DNA from: Paragorgia papillata
Lineage: Eukaryota; Cnidaria; Anthozoa; Scleralcyonacea; Coralliidae
Reading direction: 5' to 3'
Assembly (NCBI GenBank): GCA_035771165.1
Contig: JAWNZC010000420.1
Coordinates: 248,001-312,000 of the forward strand
Length of the DNA: 64,000 nucleotides
The notes beneath the pieces are model-generated. The model searched no databases, was not told the origin of the DNA, and was given only the letters and a program-made list of their open reading frames with translations. Position numbers and translations under genes: made by a program. Shown one piece after another: positions 50,866-60,980 of this stretch (position 1 is its first letter; every line of letters begins with the position of its first letter).

Positions 50866-53266
50866 ACAATCCTGGACAAAACATCTGCGACACTTTCACT
50901 TTTTTCATAAACTTTCGTAGTATCATCGCAAATTTAGAAAACCCTCCCCCATACCCCCACCAATCAATGTTGAGTGTACTCCCACAACAAGTTTAAAGCA
51001 ATTGTGGTACACTCAACATTGTTTTTGGGGGGGCGAGGGGGGCATTTCATGAAGAATTATTGCAGTTGTATAGTAAGTAACGTCAAAGAGGAACATTCTA
51101 ATTGAGTGTCGCTAATGGTTTTGGCCAGGATTGTCTCTGTCGTTGAAAAATTAAAAACCACAGCACAATGTATTGACAACTCAATTATATGCGCGACTTT
51201 ATTGTTTTCATAATGTACAAATGTTTCATTAGGTATTTAAAACTTTTGTTTCATCTTTGAGATTTAATATCACGGTTTGTAGTGACGTATTAATTGATGG
51301 GAATATATGTTAACAACTGCCAGTAATTAATGTAGTTAAACACATACTGTAATGGCGAGTGGCAGCATTCGCCCACGAGATAACAGATTGGTTTATCTTA
51401 TAACGTATTGTCAAGCAGACTTAACAAAATTTGGTTCCAGAAAAGAATTTGCGGAAGCATTAGTTCTTGCGTTTTGCAAGGAGAATAATGTTCGACAGTG
51501 GTGCTGTTGCACGTTGCTATAAAATTGGAAAAGAAGCAAAGATGGCTGAAAATTAAGAAATTCTTGTTAGACCGCTTCGATATTTCGGTACATTTTTCAT
51601 CCGTACATCACAACTATTTCAGTGCATGGGAATATGTCACTAAGTCCGACCGTGAGTACCTACAAAGCGATGGTTATCCTGATTTGCCGAATGGCGAACC
51701 ACCGAAGACAGATTCTGCGAGTGTCCCAACAAGCCAGCGAAAAGAAGAATCTGACAGCGAGGGCGATGATGCGACGAGCAAAACCTCCAGAAAACGTAAA
51801 AAGAGGCTGACATATTTGCAAGTATCGGAAATTATTCAATCAAAGTCCATAAAGACTCGTACAGAATTGCTTGCTTTAGCCCAGCAGCAGAAACATGAGG
51901 GGAAATCTGACCTTGCAGAGTTTATAATGAACCGACAACCAAAAGTTATTGCGCAAATAATTAACACTACGTGGGACATGTTTAATGCTCAGGCAAAATT
52001 AGAAAGAACCAAGAAGACACGCATCGAATTGCTTACAGAAGCTGCCCAATGTGAATGCGTTGAGAGCTGTGAAGGTCGTTGGTTACGTTGCGCTGAGGAA
52101 GTCCTGGTAACGAATGGCATGCAAGTTCGAGATTTTGCTGTTGCTATATACACCCTGTTGGAAAAAGGACGGGGGAAATATCGCAACATTATGCTTATCG
52201 GTCCGGCGAATTGTGGTAAAACGTTTTTACTCAAACCCTGAAATGCGATATATCACATGCACCTTCACTAATCCCGCTTCCGGCACTTTTGCTTGGGTAG
52301 GAGTTCAACACGCTGAATGCATCTTTCTCAACGATTTTCGCTGGAGTGAGAAAATAATTCCTTGGCATGACCTATTGTTATTGCTTGAAGGCGAGCCTGT
52401 ACACTTTCCAGCACCTAAAACTCACTTCGCTGAAGATATTTTATTAGATGTTGACACACCGGTATTTGCAACAAGCAAAAATAGATTGGCCTACGTCATA
52501 GGTGGAGCAGTTGATGAGTGTGAGACTGAAATGATGTCCGTTCGTTGGAATGTATTCACCCTCAGCAAGCAAATACCAGAGGATCGGCAGAGGCAAATGA
52601 AACCTTGCCCTCGTTGCTTTGCTTATTTAGTGTGCAATGAACACATTTAACGATAATATGTGCAAAAACTTCTACATGCACATGTGATATATTTTAGATA
52701 ACAAGTTAATATACAAAATAGTTATGAACGAATTATTTTGTTGAAAATATATCACCGATACCTTTATCCATATATATTTGTGTTAGCTGACGTTATACAA
52801 ACATTCAGAAAATTAAGGCGTTGACTACACGTGTATTGTTTCAATTAGCGAACAGTTAAATTGGCTTATGTTGTTGTAATTATGCACGCGATCAACGGTG
52901 TACCATTGGTACACCGAACACAGTTAAGAATATATAATTAGTAATGCTTTGGTGTCCCAAATGGTACACCGTTGGAATATATGAAATGATTGCAATATAT
53001 ATTATAAAAAAAATTATGCCAATTCTAAGCATTACATATATTTTCAACTCCATTTCATTTTTTTTTATGACCTCAATAACTTGGGGTATTACCACAAGTT
53101 TTTATCGTGCGTTATGGTACACCGTGAATATGATATCGCGGGATTTTAGGCAATAATTGTCATTATGATCATAATTACAAGTCAAGCATTCCCCTTGTGC
53201 CACGTATTGGGAAAGGGGATGTATAAAACAAGAAATATACATGTATTTATTTTAAACGATATGCAG
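50866..53266 (+). repeat. Rep-element unit 2 (2,401 bp)
   Basis: An almost identical copy of unit 1 in the same orientation with no spacer. One visible difference is TTCGCTGAAG for TTCGCCGAAG in the helicase part. The hairpin lies at 50965-51021 and the iterons at 52896-53124. Confidence 0.93.
51352..52650 (+). pseudogene. HUH Rep / SF3-like helicase relic, copy 2
   Basis: It has the same three-frame layout and the same lesions as copy 1: a short N-terminal frame 51352-51522, a middle frame 51498-52241 with HVAIKL, YVTK and GPANCGKT, and a helicase C-terminal frame ending 52650. Shared lesions show that the array was amplified after the gene was already broken. Confidence 0.8.
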
Positions 53267-53752
53267 ACAATCCTGGACAAAACATCTGCGACACTTTCAC
53301 TTTTTTCATAAACTTTCGTAGTATCATCGCAAATTTAGAAAACCCTCCCCCATACCCCCACCAATCAATGTTGAGTGTACTCCCACAACAAGTTTAAAGC
53401 AATTGTGGTACACTCAACATTGTTTTTGGGGGGGCGAGGGGGGCATTTCATGAAGAATTATTGCAGTTGTATAGTAAGTAACGTCAAAGAGGAACATTCT
53501 AATTGAGTGTCGCTAATGGTTTTGGCCAGGATTGTCTCTGTCGTTGAAAAATTAAAAACCACAGCACAATGTATTGACAACTCAATTATATGCGCGACTT
53601 TATTGTTTTCATAATGTACAAATGTTTCATTAGGTATTTAAAACTTTTGTTTCATCTTTGAGATTTAATATCACGGTTTGTAGTGACGTATTAATTGATG
53701 GGAATATGTGTTAACAACTGCCAGTAATTAATGTAGTTAAACACATACTGTA

Positions 53753-54248
53753 ATGGCGAGTGGCAGCATTCGCCCACGAGATAACAGATTGGTTTATCTT
53801 ATAACGTATTGTCAAGCAGACTTAACAAAATTTGGTTCCAGAAAAGAATTTGCGGAAGCATTAGTTCTTGCGTTTTGCAAGGAGAATAATGTTCGACAGT
53901 GGTGCTGTTGCACGTTGCTATAAAATTGGAAAAGAAGCAAAGATGGCTGAAAATTAAGAAATTCTTGTTAGACCGCTTCGATATTTCGGTACATTTTTCA
54001 TCCGTACATCACAACTATTTCAGTGCATGGGAATATGTCACTAAGTCCGACCGTGAGTACCTACAAAGCGATGGTTATCCTGATTTGCCGAATGGCGAAC
54101 CACCGAAGACAGATTCTGCGAGTGTCCCAACAAGCCAGCGAAAAGAAGAATCTGACAGCGAGGGCGATGATGCGACGAGCAAAACCTCCAGAAAACGTAA
54201 AAAGAGGCTGACATATTTGCAAGTATCTGAAATTATTCAATCAAAGTC
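53753..54248 (+). pseudogene. HUH Rep relic, copy 3, cut by element 2
   Basis: The short N-terminal frame (53753-53923) and the middle frame (from about 53899) are as in the other copies. The frame is cut after the basic linker (EIIQSKS) by the inserted element; the few codons that follow belong to element 2. It carries the same damaged HUH box. Confidence 0.8.
54243..54248. repeat. presumed 6-bp target site of element 2, left
   Basis: AAAGTC precedes the element end. In the uninterrupted copies the sequence continues AAAGTCCATAAAGAC, so AAAGTC should be repeated at the far end of the element, outside this window. Confidence 0.7.
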
Positions 54249-54500
54249 AGTAGTATGTAAAGGCGGATTCTGGGACATACCTTAATGGCGGCCAAAAAAT
54301 TGTATGACCATTGTTTTGAAAGCTTTGGGATCTGACCCCCCCCCCCCCCCCCCCCCCCCTGAATTCTTAAAGATTTTGGGATTGCGGGTTCTGGGACATT
54401 TGGAATTTTTTTTAAAATGGTTGCCTTTTGGGTTTCAAAATTTTTTTTAAAATGGTTGCCAAGTTTTTGGGGTTGGGGTTTTGTAAGTTTTTTTTTTGAG
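54249..54500 (+). repeat. left terminal region of element 2
   Basis: Non-coding. It includes a C-run of about 24 bases at 54336-54359 and two copies of ATTTTTTTTAAAATGGTTGCC (about 54405-54460). It is the presumed terminal inverted repeat by analogy to element 1; its partner is outside the window. Confidence 0.7.
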
Positions 54501-54511
54501 ATTTAATAAAG

Positions 54512-54712
54512 ATGAACAACAAAAGGAGTAACTTATGTCCAGACAGAGAAAAATGTATGTGGGTAGGTTTTACAACATATCCAGGCAAACCACCAAATAT
54601 TATATATTTTAACAAGAGTACACATCCAGGAACAGTTTGCAACTATATCCACCCAGGAGAAACCAAAGTCCAAATGTTGGTTAGAACAGGAGTTTATGAC
54701 ACAGTTTTTTAA
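54512..54712 (+). CDS. small unknown protein, Cys-containing
   Basis: 66 residues, starting after TTTAATAAAG. It has Cys in LCPDREKCMW and VCNYIHPG, possibly a small metal-binding fold. No family is recognised and no counterpart is found in element 1. Confidence 0.5.
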   Translation: MNNKRSNLCPDREKCMWVGFTTYPGKPPNIIYFNKSTHPGTVCNYIHPGETKVQMLVRTGVYDTVF

Positions 54713-54751
54713 ATTGAAATATTTTTTTTGAAAAAAAATAAAAGAATAAGA

Positions 54752-55084
54752 ATGAACTCAAATGAAACAATTAAAAGTTTAAATGAATCTAACCAAAGTA
54801 CCAAAACCAGCATTCCAGATGTATGGCAAGAAATTATTGAAGGTACCTACACAGAAGCCAGACATTACGAAGAAACGAATGACACTGAAATGGCTAACAG
54901 GTTTTACAATATAGCAAAAATATACAAAAAAATATCTAACAATAAGTTTAATGGTCTAACAGATGATGAAAAAGATAAGGCAATGACAAAAATTATGAGC
55001 GAGACCACAAACAAACCAAAACCCAAACCCAAAAAGAAATACAACAAGAAACCTTTTTTCAACAAAATACCATGGAAATACTGA
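54752..55084 (+). CDS. small helical protein with basic tail
   Basis: 110 residues from the ATG at 54752 (upstream in-frame codons lack an ATG). The N-terminal half is Asn/Ser-rich, the middle is helical (WQEIIEGTYTEARHYEE, then AKIYKKISNNKF), and the C-terminus is strongly basic (KPKPKPKKKYNKKPF). It may bind nucleic acid. It is not recognised and not seen in element 1. Confidence 0.55.
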   Translation: MNSNETIKSLNESNQSTKTSIPDVWQEIIEGTYTEARHYEETNDTEMANRFYNIAKIYKKISNNKFNGLTDDEKDKAMTKIMSETTNKPKPKPKKKYNKKPFFNKIPWKY

Positions 55085-55173
55085 GACACATCTTTTAAAA
55101 AACCATCCCAAAACACAAACAAAAATCTTTAACAAAAATGTTAAAAATTTTGGATACAAACCCTAAATAAATA

Positions 55174-56004
55174 ATGAGTTATTATTATGGTTATGGTAGA
55201 CAGAGAAGATCATTTGAAGATGGTTCTGACATGGAAAAGAAAATTAAAGAAATTGAAAAAAAATTAAAAAATCTTTCTTTGGAATCTGATGAAAATTACA
55301 AAACTGTGTTTGACATTAATTTGACAACTGCAACAAAAACATATAAAACAATTAGTGGAACACCAAGAATAACACAAGCACGAAATGGTAGTTCTGTTTT
55401 ATGGCAGAACAATGAAAATGTTGCCCCCACATATGGAACAGATGCCATTGGTCCAGGAAATGTCTACATTGAAAACACTGGAAACAACTATATGTGTTTC
55501 GTCTGTCCAGAATTTGGTTGGGGTGATGTATCTGTTTTTGTTGTTTGTACTGTTGTTGACACATCTGTTTCTGGTGACTGGTGTTACCTTATTGGGAACG
55601 ACAATGGCGATTATGACAAATTTGTTAGTTTCAAATCATACTCATACACAAAACTGTTAATTGGTGGGATCCAAGGCCACAACTATCTGAGTTTCCCAAT
55701 GAGGGCATCCCATAGTATTTTGAGCAAACACATCGTTTCGACCCATTGGTTGGGGACTGGGTCGTGTGTGTACCTAAATGCCAAAAAATTGGCTGGATCA
55801 GATTTTACAGCGGATTTGAGCTTCTTAGGAAGTCCATATTGTTCTGTATTTTTCAATGAGAGGTACAAAACCGCATCCAGCAGCAGCAACACAAATTTGA
55901 AAGGAAAAATTTATGGAATCAAAGTCGTCCATGGTCCATTAACACCTGAAGATATCGTAAAAATTAACAAGGATATGATGAAGGAATATGGAAACTTCAT
56001 TTGA
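55174..56004 (+). CDS. spike-like protein with LamG/ConA-like head (element 2)
   Basis: 276 residues, homologous along its length to the element 1 protein at 28518-29318: tail MSYYYGYG, coiled coil (residues about 20-42), then the beta-rich head ending GKIYGIKV...DIVKINKDMMKEYG. It is about ten residues longer, in the coiled-coil region and one loop. It starts after AAATAAATA. Confidence 0.72.
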   Translation: MSYYYGYGRQRRSFEDGSDMEKKIKEIEKKLKNLSLESDENYKTVFDINLTTATKTYKTISGTPRITQARNGSSVLWQNNENVAPTYGTDAIGPGNVYIENTGNNYMCFVCPEFGWGDVSVFVVCTVVDTSVSGDWCYLIGNDNGDYDKFVSFKSYSYTKLLIGGIQGHNYLSFPMRASHSILSKHIVSTHWLGTGSCVYLNAKKLAGSDFTADLSFLGSPYCSVFFNERYKTASSSSNTNLKGKIYGIKVVHGPLTPEDIVKINKDMMKEYGNFI

Positions 56005-56044
56005 AAAAACTTGGCAAAAATTTTTTTTAAAACTAAGATAAATA

Positions 56045-57595
56045 ATGAGTTATTACTATGGATATGATGACCCAGATTATTCTTATGGAGGGGGTGGTGG
56101 TGCTGACGGAGAACCAGGACCACAAGGCGACACAGGTGCAAAAGGCGACAAGGGGGACAAAGGTTTGACAGGACCAACAGGATCCACAGGGCCAAAAGGA
56201 TCAAAAGGTGACCAAGGTTTGACAGGTGCAACAGGTCCAACAGGATCCACAGGACCAACAGGACCAAAAGGAGATAGAGGTTTGACAGGAAACAAGGGTG
56301 ACAGAGGTGACGAAGGTTTGGAAGGACAAAGAGGATTAACAGGTGACAAAGGAAATAGTGGAGACAGAGGTGCAATAGGACCAACAGGACCAAAAGGTCC
56401 AACAGGAACAGCTGCACAAAAAGGAGATCCAGGACCACAAGGTTCTAAAGGTGACAAGGGTGACAAGGGGGACAGAGGTTTGACAGGTATGGCTGGTACA
56501 GATGCTCATAAAGTAGGACCCAAAGGGGACAAGGGAGATGTTGGTAACACTGGACCAAAAGGAGACAAAGGCGATCGAGGTTTGCAAGGAACCAAAGGAG
56601 ACAAAGGGGACACTGGCATTAGAGGACCACAAGGAACCAAAGGCGACAGAGGTACCTTTGGAACAGCAGGTGTAACAGGGCCACAAGGTCAAAAAGGAGA
56701 CAAAGGTGACCATGGAACAACAGGTGCAACGGGATCCAAAGGAGACAAGGGTGACAAGGGAGACAAAGGTATGGCAGGAACAGCCGCACAAAAAGGGGCC
56801 AAAGGAGATCCTGGTGACGATGGTGCGAAAGGGAACAAGGGCAACACTGGGGCAACAGGACCCCAAGGCCCACAGGGTGCCCAAGGCCCACAAGGAAGCC
56901 AAGGATCAACAGGAGCCAAAGGTAACACTGGAAACACCGGTTCGCAAGGACCACAAGGACCACAAGGAACAAAAGGGGACAAAGGAAATCAGGGACCAAA
57001 AGGCGACCAAGGAGACCAGGGAGTTCGAGGACTGCCAGGTGGGAAAGGGTCAACTGGGTTAAGAGGTTTAAGGGGTTTAAGAGGAGTTACAGGAATTACA
57101 GGACCTGCTGGGACTTTTTCGCAGTTGGTAAAATACAAAAAAGATAGTGGAAAAACAAACCATAAAGGAGGAGCATGGGATAACACAAATAACGTTAGCA
57201 CCCTACTTTCATTTACAGCAACCCATGATACTGGAAAATATTTGGTCTCATATTGGTTCAAACTACAACCAGATGGACACAAAATAGACCAACAGAGTAA
57301 AAAATCATCTTGGTATGATGGAACCACTTACAATGCCTATTTTGACTTAAAAACAAATCTTTACCATGGAAGTATTACAGACAGATCAAACAAACTTTCA
57401 GGATTGGAAACAATAACCATGGGAAGGACATACAATGAACATACTCCACACAATGTTTTCTGTCAAGGAATTGCAACTATTAAGAAAGGGACCCAAATGT
57501 CTTTACACTCATATTCTGGTTCTATTGGTGACGACTATACTTTCCTGTTTTTCAATGTTTGGGATGTTGAAATCAACCTTCTTAGACTGGGTTAA
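56045..57595 (+). CDS. collagen-stalked fibre-like protein (element 2)
   Basis: 516 residues: a tail [18 protein letters not shown], about 330 residues of Gly-X-Y (KGDKGD-rich, many TGPTG), then a C-terminal head of about 150 residues homologous to that in element 1 ([33 protein letters not shown]). The stalk is about 120 residues longer than in element 1, consistent with unequal exchange in a repetitive coding region. It is likely a trimeric virion fibre; that role is inferred. Confidence 0.82.
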   Translation: MSYYYGYDDPDYSYGGGGGADGEPGPQGDTGAKGDKGDKGLTGPTGSTGPKGSKGDQGLTGATGPTGSTGPTGPKGDRGLTGNKGDRGDEGLEGQRGLTGDKGNSGDRGAIGPTGPKGPTGTAAQKGDPGPQGSKGDKGDKGDRGLTGMAGTDAHKVGPKGDKGDVGNTGPKGDKGDRGLQGTKGDKGDTGIRGPQGTKGDRGTFGTAGVTGPQGQKGDKGDHGTTGATGSKGDKGDKGDKGMAGTAAQKGAKGDPGDDGAKGNKGNTGATGPQGPQGAQGPQGSQGSTGAKGNTGNTGSQGPQGPQGTKGDKGNQGPKGDQGDQGVRGLPGGKGSTGLRGLRGLRGVTGITGPAGTFSQLVKYKKDSGKTNHKGGAWDNTNNVSTLLSFTATHDTGKYLVSYWFKLQPDGHKIDQQSKKSSWYDGTTYNAYFDLKTNLYHGSITDRSNKLSGLETITMGRTYNEHTPHNVFCQGIATIKKGTQMSLHSYSGSIGDDYTFLFFNVWDVEINLLRLG

Positions 57596-57612
57596 AGAAA
57601 ATAAAAGAAAAA

Positions 57613-58665
57613 ATGTCAAAGTTTAAACAAAACACATTATCAACTTTGTTGTATGAAAGTTTTAGCAAGGAAAATATTACGCATATGGATCTTTACAACA
57701 AAAGATCATATTTTGTTAAAAATGAAGATGATCTCCTAAATAAATATGCAAAGGCATACACATATTTGTCAAAATCTGGAAATTTCAACAGATATCTTTT
57801 AGAAAGAACAACAGAAATTGGGCCCATAATTATTGACATTGATCTAAAAAGGAAGACCCAAAACCCAAAACCTTTGTACACAGAAAAACAAGTCCAAAAA
57901 CTGGCAAGACTATTCCAAAAAGTATTGGTTGAAAATCTTGAAAACCCACAAAATTTGGATTGCTTTGTTCTTGAAAAACCGGGTTATTACAAGGATGGTG
58001 TGTACAAAAATGGTTTTCACTTACACTTACCACATGTCTGGTTGACTCGGAATGAAAGACTCCACATTAACAACCTTGTGCAAGAGAGAACAAAAATTCA
58101 GCTTGACAATGCAGTCATTAGTGGGAACTGGTTTCTATATGGTTCTAAAAAGAGTCCAACATCGGATCCATACCTTCTTAGTTACATTATTGAGGAGAAG
58201 AGGAACCATGTTGCAAGCCAATATTCAAACCAAGAACTCATCCACTTGCTCTCAGTCAGACAAAAGCCACACACAAAAATTAGTAAATTATTATTTGTGC
58301 CAGAGATTGAAAAAAGTGTAAAAAGTGTAACCACCATTGATTTTAATAAACACAAACAAAAAGATGAGGAAGAGCTAGAAAAATACATTGAACAGATCCC
58401 AAAAGACATTGCTGAAGATTACACATCCTGGAGGTCTGTCGGGTTTGCACTATACAATGAAACCCATGGAAAAGAATATGGGAAAGAACTTTGGCACCTC
58501 TTTTCTCAAAAATGTCCAGAAAAATATGATGAAAGTGAGTGCGACAAATTTTGGGAAAACCCTGTTGAAACCAGTTTTTCAATAGGAACAATAATCCATT
58601 ACGCAAGTCTAATTACAAATAAGAAAAAAGAAAAACGAACAATAACTTTAAAAAAATATTTATAA
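57613..58665 (+). CDS. archaeo-eukaryotic primase with PriCT-2-like domain
   Basis: 350 residues. The catalytic Asp pair is in IIIDIDLK (D75, D77). The conserved His box is in NGFHLHLPH (H136, H138). A third block is GNWFLYGSKK (171-180), which resembles the viral primase-polymerase pattern. The C-terminal part (about 268-335, YTSWRSVGFALYN ... LWHLFSQKCPEKY) resembles the PriCT-2 module that in large DNA viruses links primase to a D5 helicase. No helicase is fused here. No counterpart is seen in element 1. Confidence 0.8.
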   Translation: MSKFKQNTLSTLLYESFSKENITHMDLYNKRSYFVKNEDDLLNKYAKAYTYLSKSGNFNRYLLERTTEIGPIIIDIDLKRKTQNPKPLYTEKQVQKLARLFQKVLVENLENPQNLDCFVLEKPGYYKDGVYKNGFHLHLPHVWLTRNERLHINNLVQERTKIQLDNAVISGNWFLYGSKKSPTSDPYLLSYIIEEKRNHVASQYSNQELIHLLSVRQKPHTKISKLLFVPEIEKSVKSVTTIDFNKHKQKDEEELEKYIEQIPKDIAEDYTSWRSVGFALYNETHGKEYGKELWHLFSQKCPEKYDESECDKFWENPVETSFSIGTIIHYASLITNKKKEKRTITLKKYL

Positions 58666-58707
58666 AAAAAAATTGAAAAAGAAACCTCCTTTAAAAACAA
58701 AATAAAA

Positions 58708-58986
58708 ATGATATCAACAATGTTAAAATATGAAACCACTGAGACCCCTGTTTTTACTCCCCATTTCAAATCTGTTCAGTGGACAAGACCAGGAAAATTT
58801 GTATGCAGATGTGGTAAAGTTTTTCCAGACCAAAACAAACTTACCATCCACACATTTTTCCCAAAGCAAACAAGAGTTACTTTTTCATTAACTATAACAA
58901 CAATCCTTCCAAATGGACACTGGTTGAAAGCAACTTCTAGACAAATTCCAACTAGCTGTTTTGAACAAATTCTAACTAGTTGTTAA
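58708..58986 (+). CDS. small zinc-finger-like protein
   Basis: 92 residues with one CRCGKVFPDQNKLTIH segment like half of a C2H2 finger. The end contains a short duplicated phrase (QIPTSCFEQILTSC). It sits between the primase and membrane-protein genes. Function unknown. Confidence 0.5.
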   Translation: MISTMLKYETTETPVFTPHFKSVQWTRPGKFVCRCGKVFPDQNKLTIHTFFPKQTRVTFSLTITTILPNGHWLKATSRQIPTSCFEQILTSC

Positions 58987-59010
58987 ACAAAATATAACAA
59001 ATTAATAAAT

Positions 59011-59400
59011 ATGGAACAAGAACAAAAACCAGAACAAAAACCAGAACCAGAACAAAAACAGGAGCAAACCATTACAAAAACTCCTCCACCCATTCGTGTC
59101 AAAAACCCAAAAAGAGTCGCCCAAGGGAAAAAACTTGCTGCCATAAGTAGGGAAGCAAAATTAAGAAAGAAAGCCAGAATTGAAAAGGAAAAAGAAACAG
59201 AGGAATCTGAATCTTTCCAAAGTCCAAACATTTCCACAACTTGTGCAATTCTTGGTACAATAGCTGCCATACTTACGACTTACATTACCTACTCCAAATG
59301 GAAGGGGGAGTCAGAAGTTTTGCAAAAATCAGAAGAAAGAAAAGACAAACCCCAAAAGTCCAAAACTGTTTTCAAGGATCTTTCGAAATATGATCTCTAA
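59011..59400 (+). CDS. small single-pass membrane protein (element 2)
   Basis: 129 residues. Homologue of 30785-31147: a Glu/Lys/Gln/Pro-rich N-terminus, TITKTPPPIRVKNPKRVAQGK, a hydrophobic segment near residues 77-95 (TTCAILGTIAAILTTYITY), and a tail ending KDLSKYDL. Two independent copies with the same conserved ends argue that this is a real gene. Confidence 0.7.
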   Translation: MEQEQKPEQKPEPEQKQEQTITKTPPPIRVKNPKRVAQGKKLAAISREAKLRKKARIEKEKETEESESFQSPNISTTCAILGTIAAILTTYITYSKWKGESEVLQKSEERKDKPQKSKTVFKDLSKYDL

Positions 59401-59412
59401 ATTTTTGAAACG

Positions 59413-59442
59413 AAATTCCTTTCCACAATTGGAAAGAAATTT
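59413..59442 (+). terminator. hairpin after the 59011 gene
   Basis: AAATTCCTTTCC (59413-59424) pairs with GGAAAGAAATTT (59431-59442) with one mismatch, 13 bases after the stop. Confidence 0.6.
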
Positions 59443-59450
59443 AATAAAAG

Positions 59451-59690
59451 ATGATTGTTACCACTTATGCAAAAGAATGTGTCTTTAGGAGTAAGACATG
59501 GTACGATATTGGAAGACTCATCCACCTCATTTCAAAGGGGAGTTACGAGGGATACAGACTTTGGTTATTGTATAGCAAATCCGATCCAAATTATGACGAA
59601 AATTATTGTTACAATATTTGGGCAGTGTTTGATGATTTTTCAGACGAAGAAGAATTTGAAACAGAAGATGAATTTTTCAATAATTATTAA
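59451..59690 (+). CDS. conserved small acidic protein (element 2)
   Basis: 79 residues, homologue of 31196-31414. KTWYDIGRLIHLIS and YRLWLLYSK are retained, with a longer acidic C-terminus. It directly precedes the capsid gene, as in element 1. Confidence 0.65.
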   Translation: MIVTTYAKECVFRSKTWYDIGRLIHLISKGSYEGYRLWLLYSKSDPNYDENYCYNIWAVFDDFSDEEEFETEDEFFNNY

Positions 59691-59703
59691 TTTTTTTTGG
59701 AAC

Positions 59704-59724
59704 TTATAACATCCTTTGTTATAA
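59704..59724 (+). terminator. hairpin after the 59451 gene
   Basis: TTATAAC (59704-59710) and GTTATAA (59718-59724), followed by a T-run, 14 bases after the stop. This stem recurs twice more in element 2. Confidence 0.65.
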
Positions 59725-59747
59725 TTTTTTTAAATTTTCCCTAATAT

Positions 59748-59755
59748 AATAAATG
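59748..59755 (+). promoter_or_regulatory. AATAAATG start signature of the capsid gene (element 2)
   Basis: CTAATATAATAAATG covers the start codon at 59753, matching the same position in element 1 although the rest of the spacer has diverged. Confidence 0.5.
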
Positions 59756-60964
59756 AATACAGAGAGAGAAGTTGAATTAGAACCCGGTTATAACCGGTTA
59801 CACAGAAGTTCAATAACTGGGGAACGAGCTCGAAATGTAATTACTTTCAACCCCAATTCTGCCAATGAAGGGGAAGTTATTTACATCCACATTCCAAAAC
59901 TCAAACCAGGGACAACATTAGTTCCTGACAAGATGTTTCTCCTGTTCGACTTTAAGAACAAAAACACCAAATCTTGGTTTAATAACAATCTTGCAAGACA
60001 ACTCCAAGAACGTTTAGAAGTAAGATTTGCAGGGGAGAAGGTTTATGACAACACAGGGGAGAGTCTTTTGGGGACTTACAAAGATTTGTGGTTGGACAAA
60101 CATGAGAGGGCAAACATGATCGAAGATGGTATCGCGACAGAAAATCAGCGAAAACTTATTTCGAAATCTGATGATGCCTCTTCTGACACATATGCTGCTG
60201 TATATGGAACAAAACAGAGGATCAAGTTGGATAAGATTTTAAAGGATCATGGATTATATGCACCCCACAGTATGGCGAATGATTTACAGTATATTATTAC
60301 ACTACCAAAAGCCACTGCCATTATGAAGGCACAAAGTAGTCAGTCTGTGGCTGGTTACACTTTGGAAAATATTGAGTTGGAGTATGAAACCATTACCAAC
60401 TTTGCCCTGGTCCAGGAAATCGAATCTTCTTACCAAGCTGGTCGAGCACTTTCTTTTGAACATGTAACTTTAATGAAAACCACACCATGGGCTGCTGCAA
60501 CAACATTAATTAATGAAACCATCAATCTGCCAAGAAAGAGCATGAAGGCGGTTGTAATGTTGTTTACAAAAGCAACAAGAAGTGGATCTGAAGAATTTGT
60601 GTACCCCAATATCGAAAGGGTCAAAATTACTATTGAAGGAGTCCCGAACAGCATTTACTCCCAAGGCATCCCAAAACGGAGATTGTTTGAAGAGGCTGAG
60701 CGACTTTTCAGACATACCAACTATCCAACAATCCAAGCTGATGAATTCTTTACGGAAAACCAGTTTGCACTTGTTGTGGATCTTCGGTCAATTAATGACA
60801 ATGCTGTGTATGGCGATGGTACAAAACTTTTGACAACACAATCTGGAATTATGTTGGAAATTAAGAAAAAGGCGACAGCAACAGATCTCAGATGCCATGT
60901 TTTCATTCTCTCAGATGGCTTACTGAAAGTCCAAGGAGGGGCATTCCAGAGTGTCAATTATTGA
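59753..60964 (+). CDS. major capsid protein candidate (element 2)
   Basis: 403 residues, exactly the length of the element 1 homologue and about 91% identical by eye. Most DNA differences are silent, a sign of purifying selection on the protein. It has the same beta-rich layout and the same neighbours (packaging ATPase 17 bases downstream). See the element 1 entry for the reasoning on fold. Confidence 0.7.
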   Translation: MNTEREVELEPGYNRLHRSSITGERARNVITFNPNSANEGEVIYIHIPKLKPGTTLVPDKMFLLFDFKNKNTKSWFNNNLARQLQERLEVRFAGEKVYDNTGESLLGTYKDLWLDKHERANMIEDGIATENQRKLISKSDDASSDTYAAVYGTKQRIKLDKILKDHGLYAPHSMANDLQYIITLPKATAIMKAQSSQSVAGYTLENIELEYETITNFALVQEIESSYQAGRALSFEHVTLMKTTPWAAATTLINETINLPRKSMKAVVMLFTKATRSGSEEFVYPNIERVKITIEGVPNSIYSQGIPKRRLFEEAERLFRHTNYPTIQADEFFTENQFALVVDLRSINDNAVYGDGTKLLTTQSGIMLEIKKKATATDLRCHVFILSDGLLKVQGGAFQSVNY

Positions 60965-60980
60965 GAACCCCAAGAAATAA

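Larger units (their letters stand above)
53267..54248 (+). repeat. Rep-element unit 3, interrupted by element 2
   Basis: The first 982 bases of the unit are present. Identity to the other units stops exactly at 54248, where Polinton element 2 begins. The missing 1,419 bases are expected beyond element 2, outside the window. Confidence 0.92.

Noticed and set aside
48465..54248. CRISPR-like array
   Set aside because: The repeat is a 2.4-kb coding unit without spacers, and the genome is eukaryotic.
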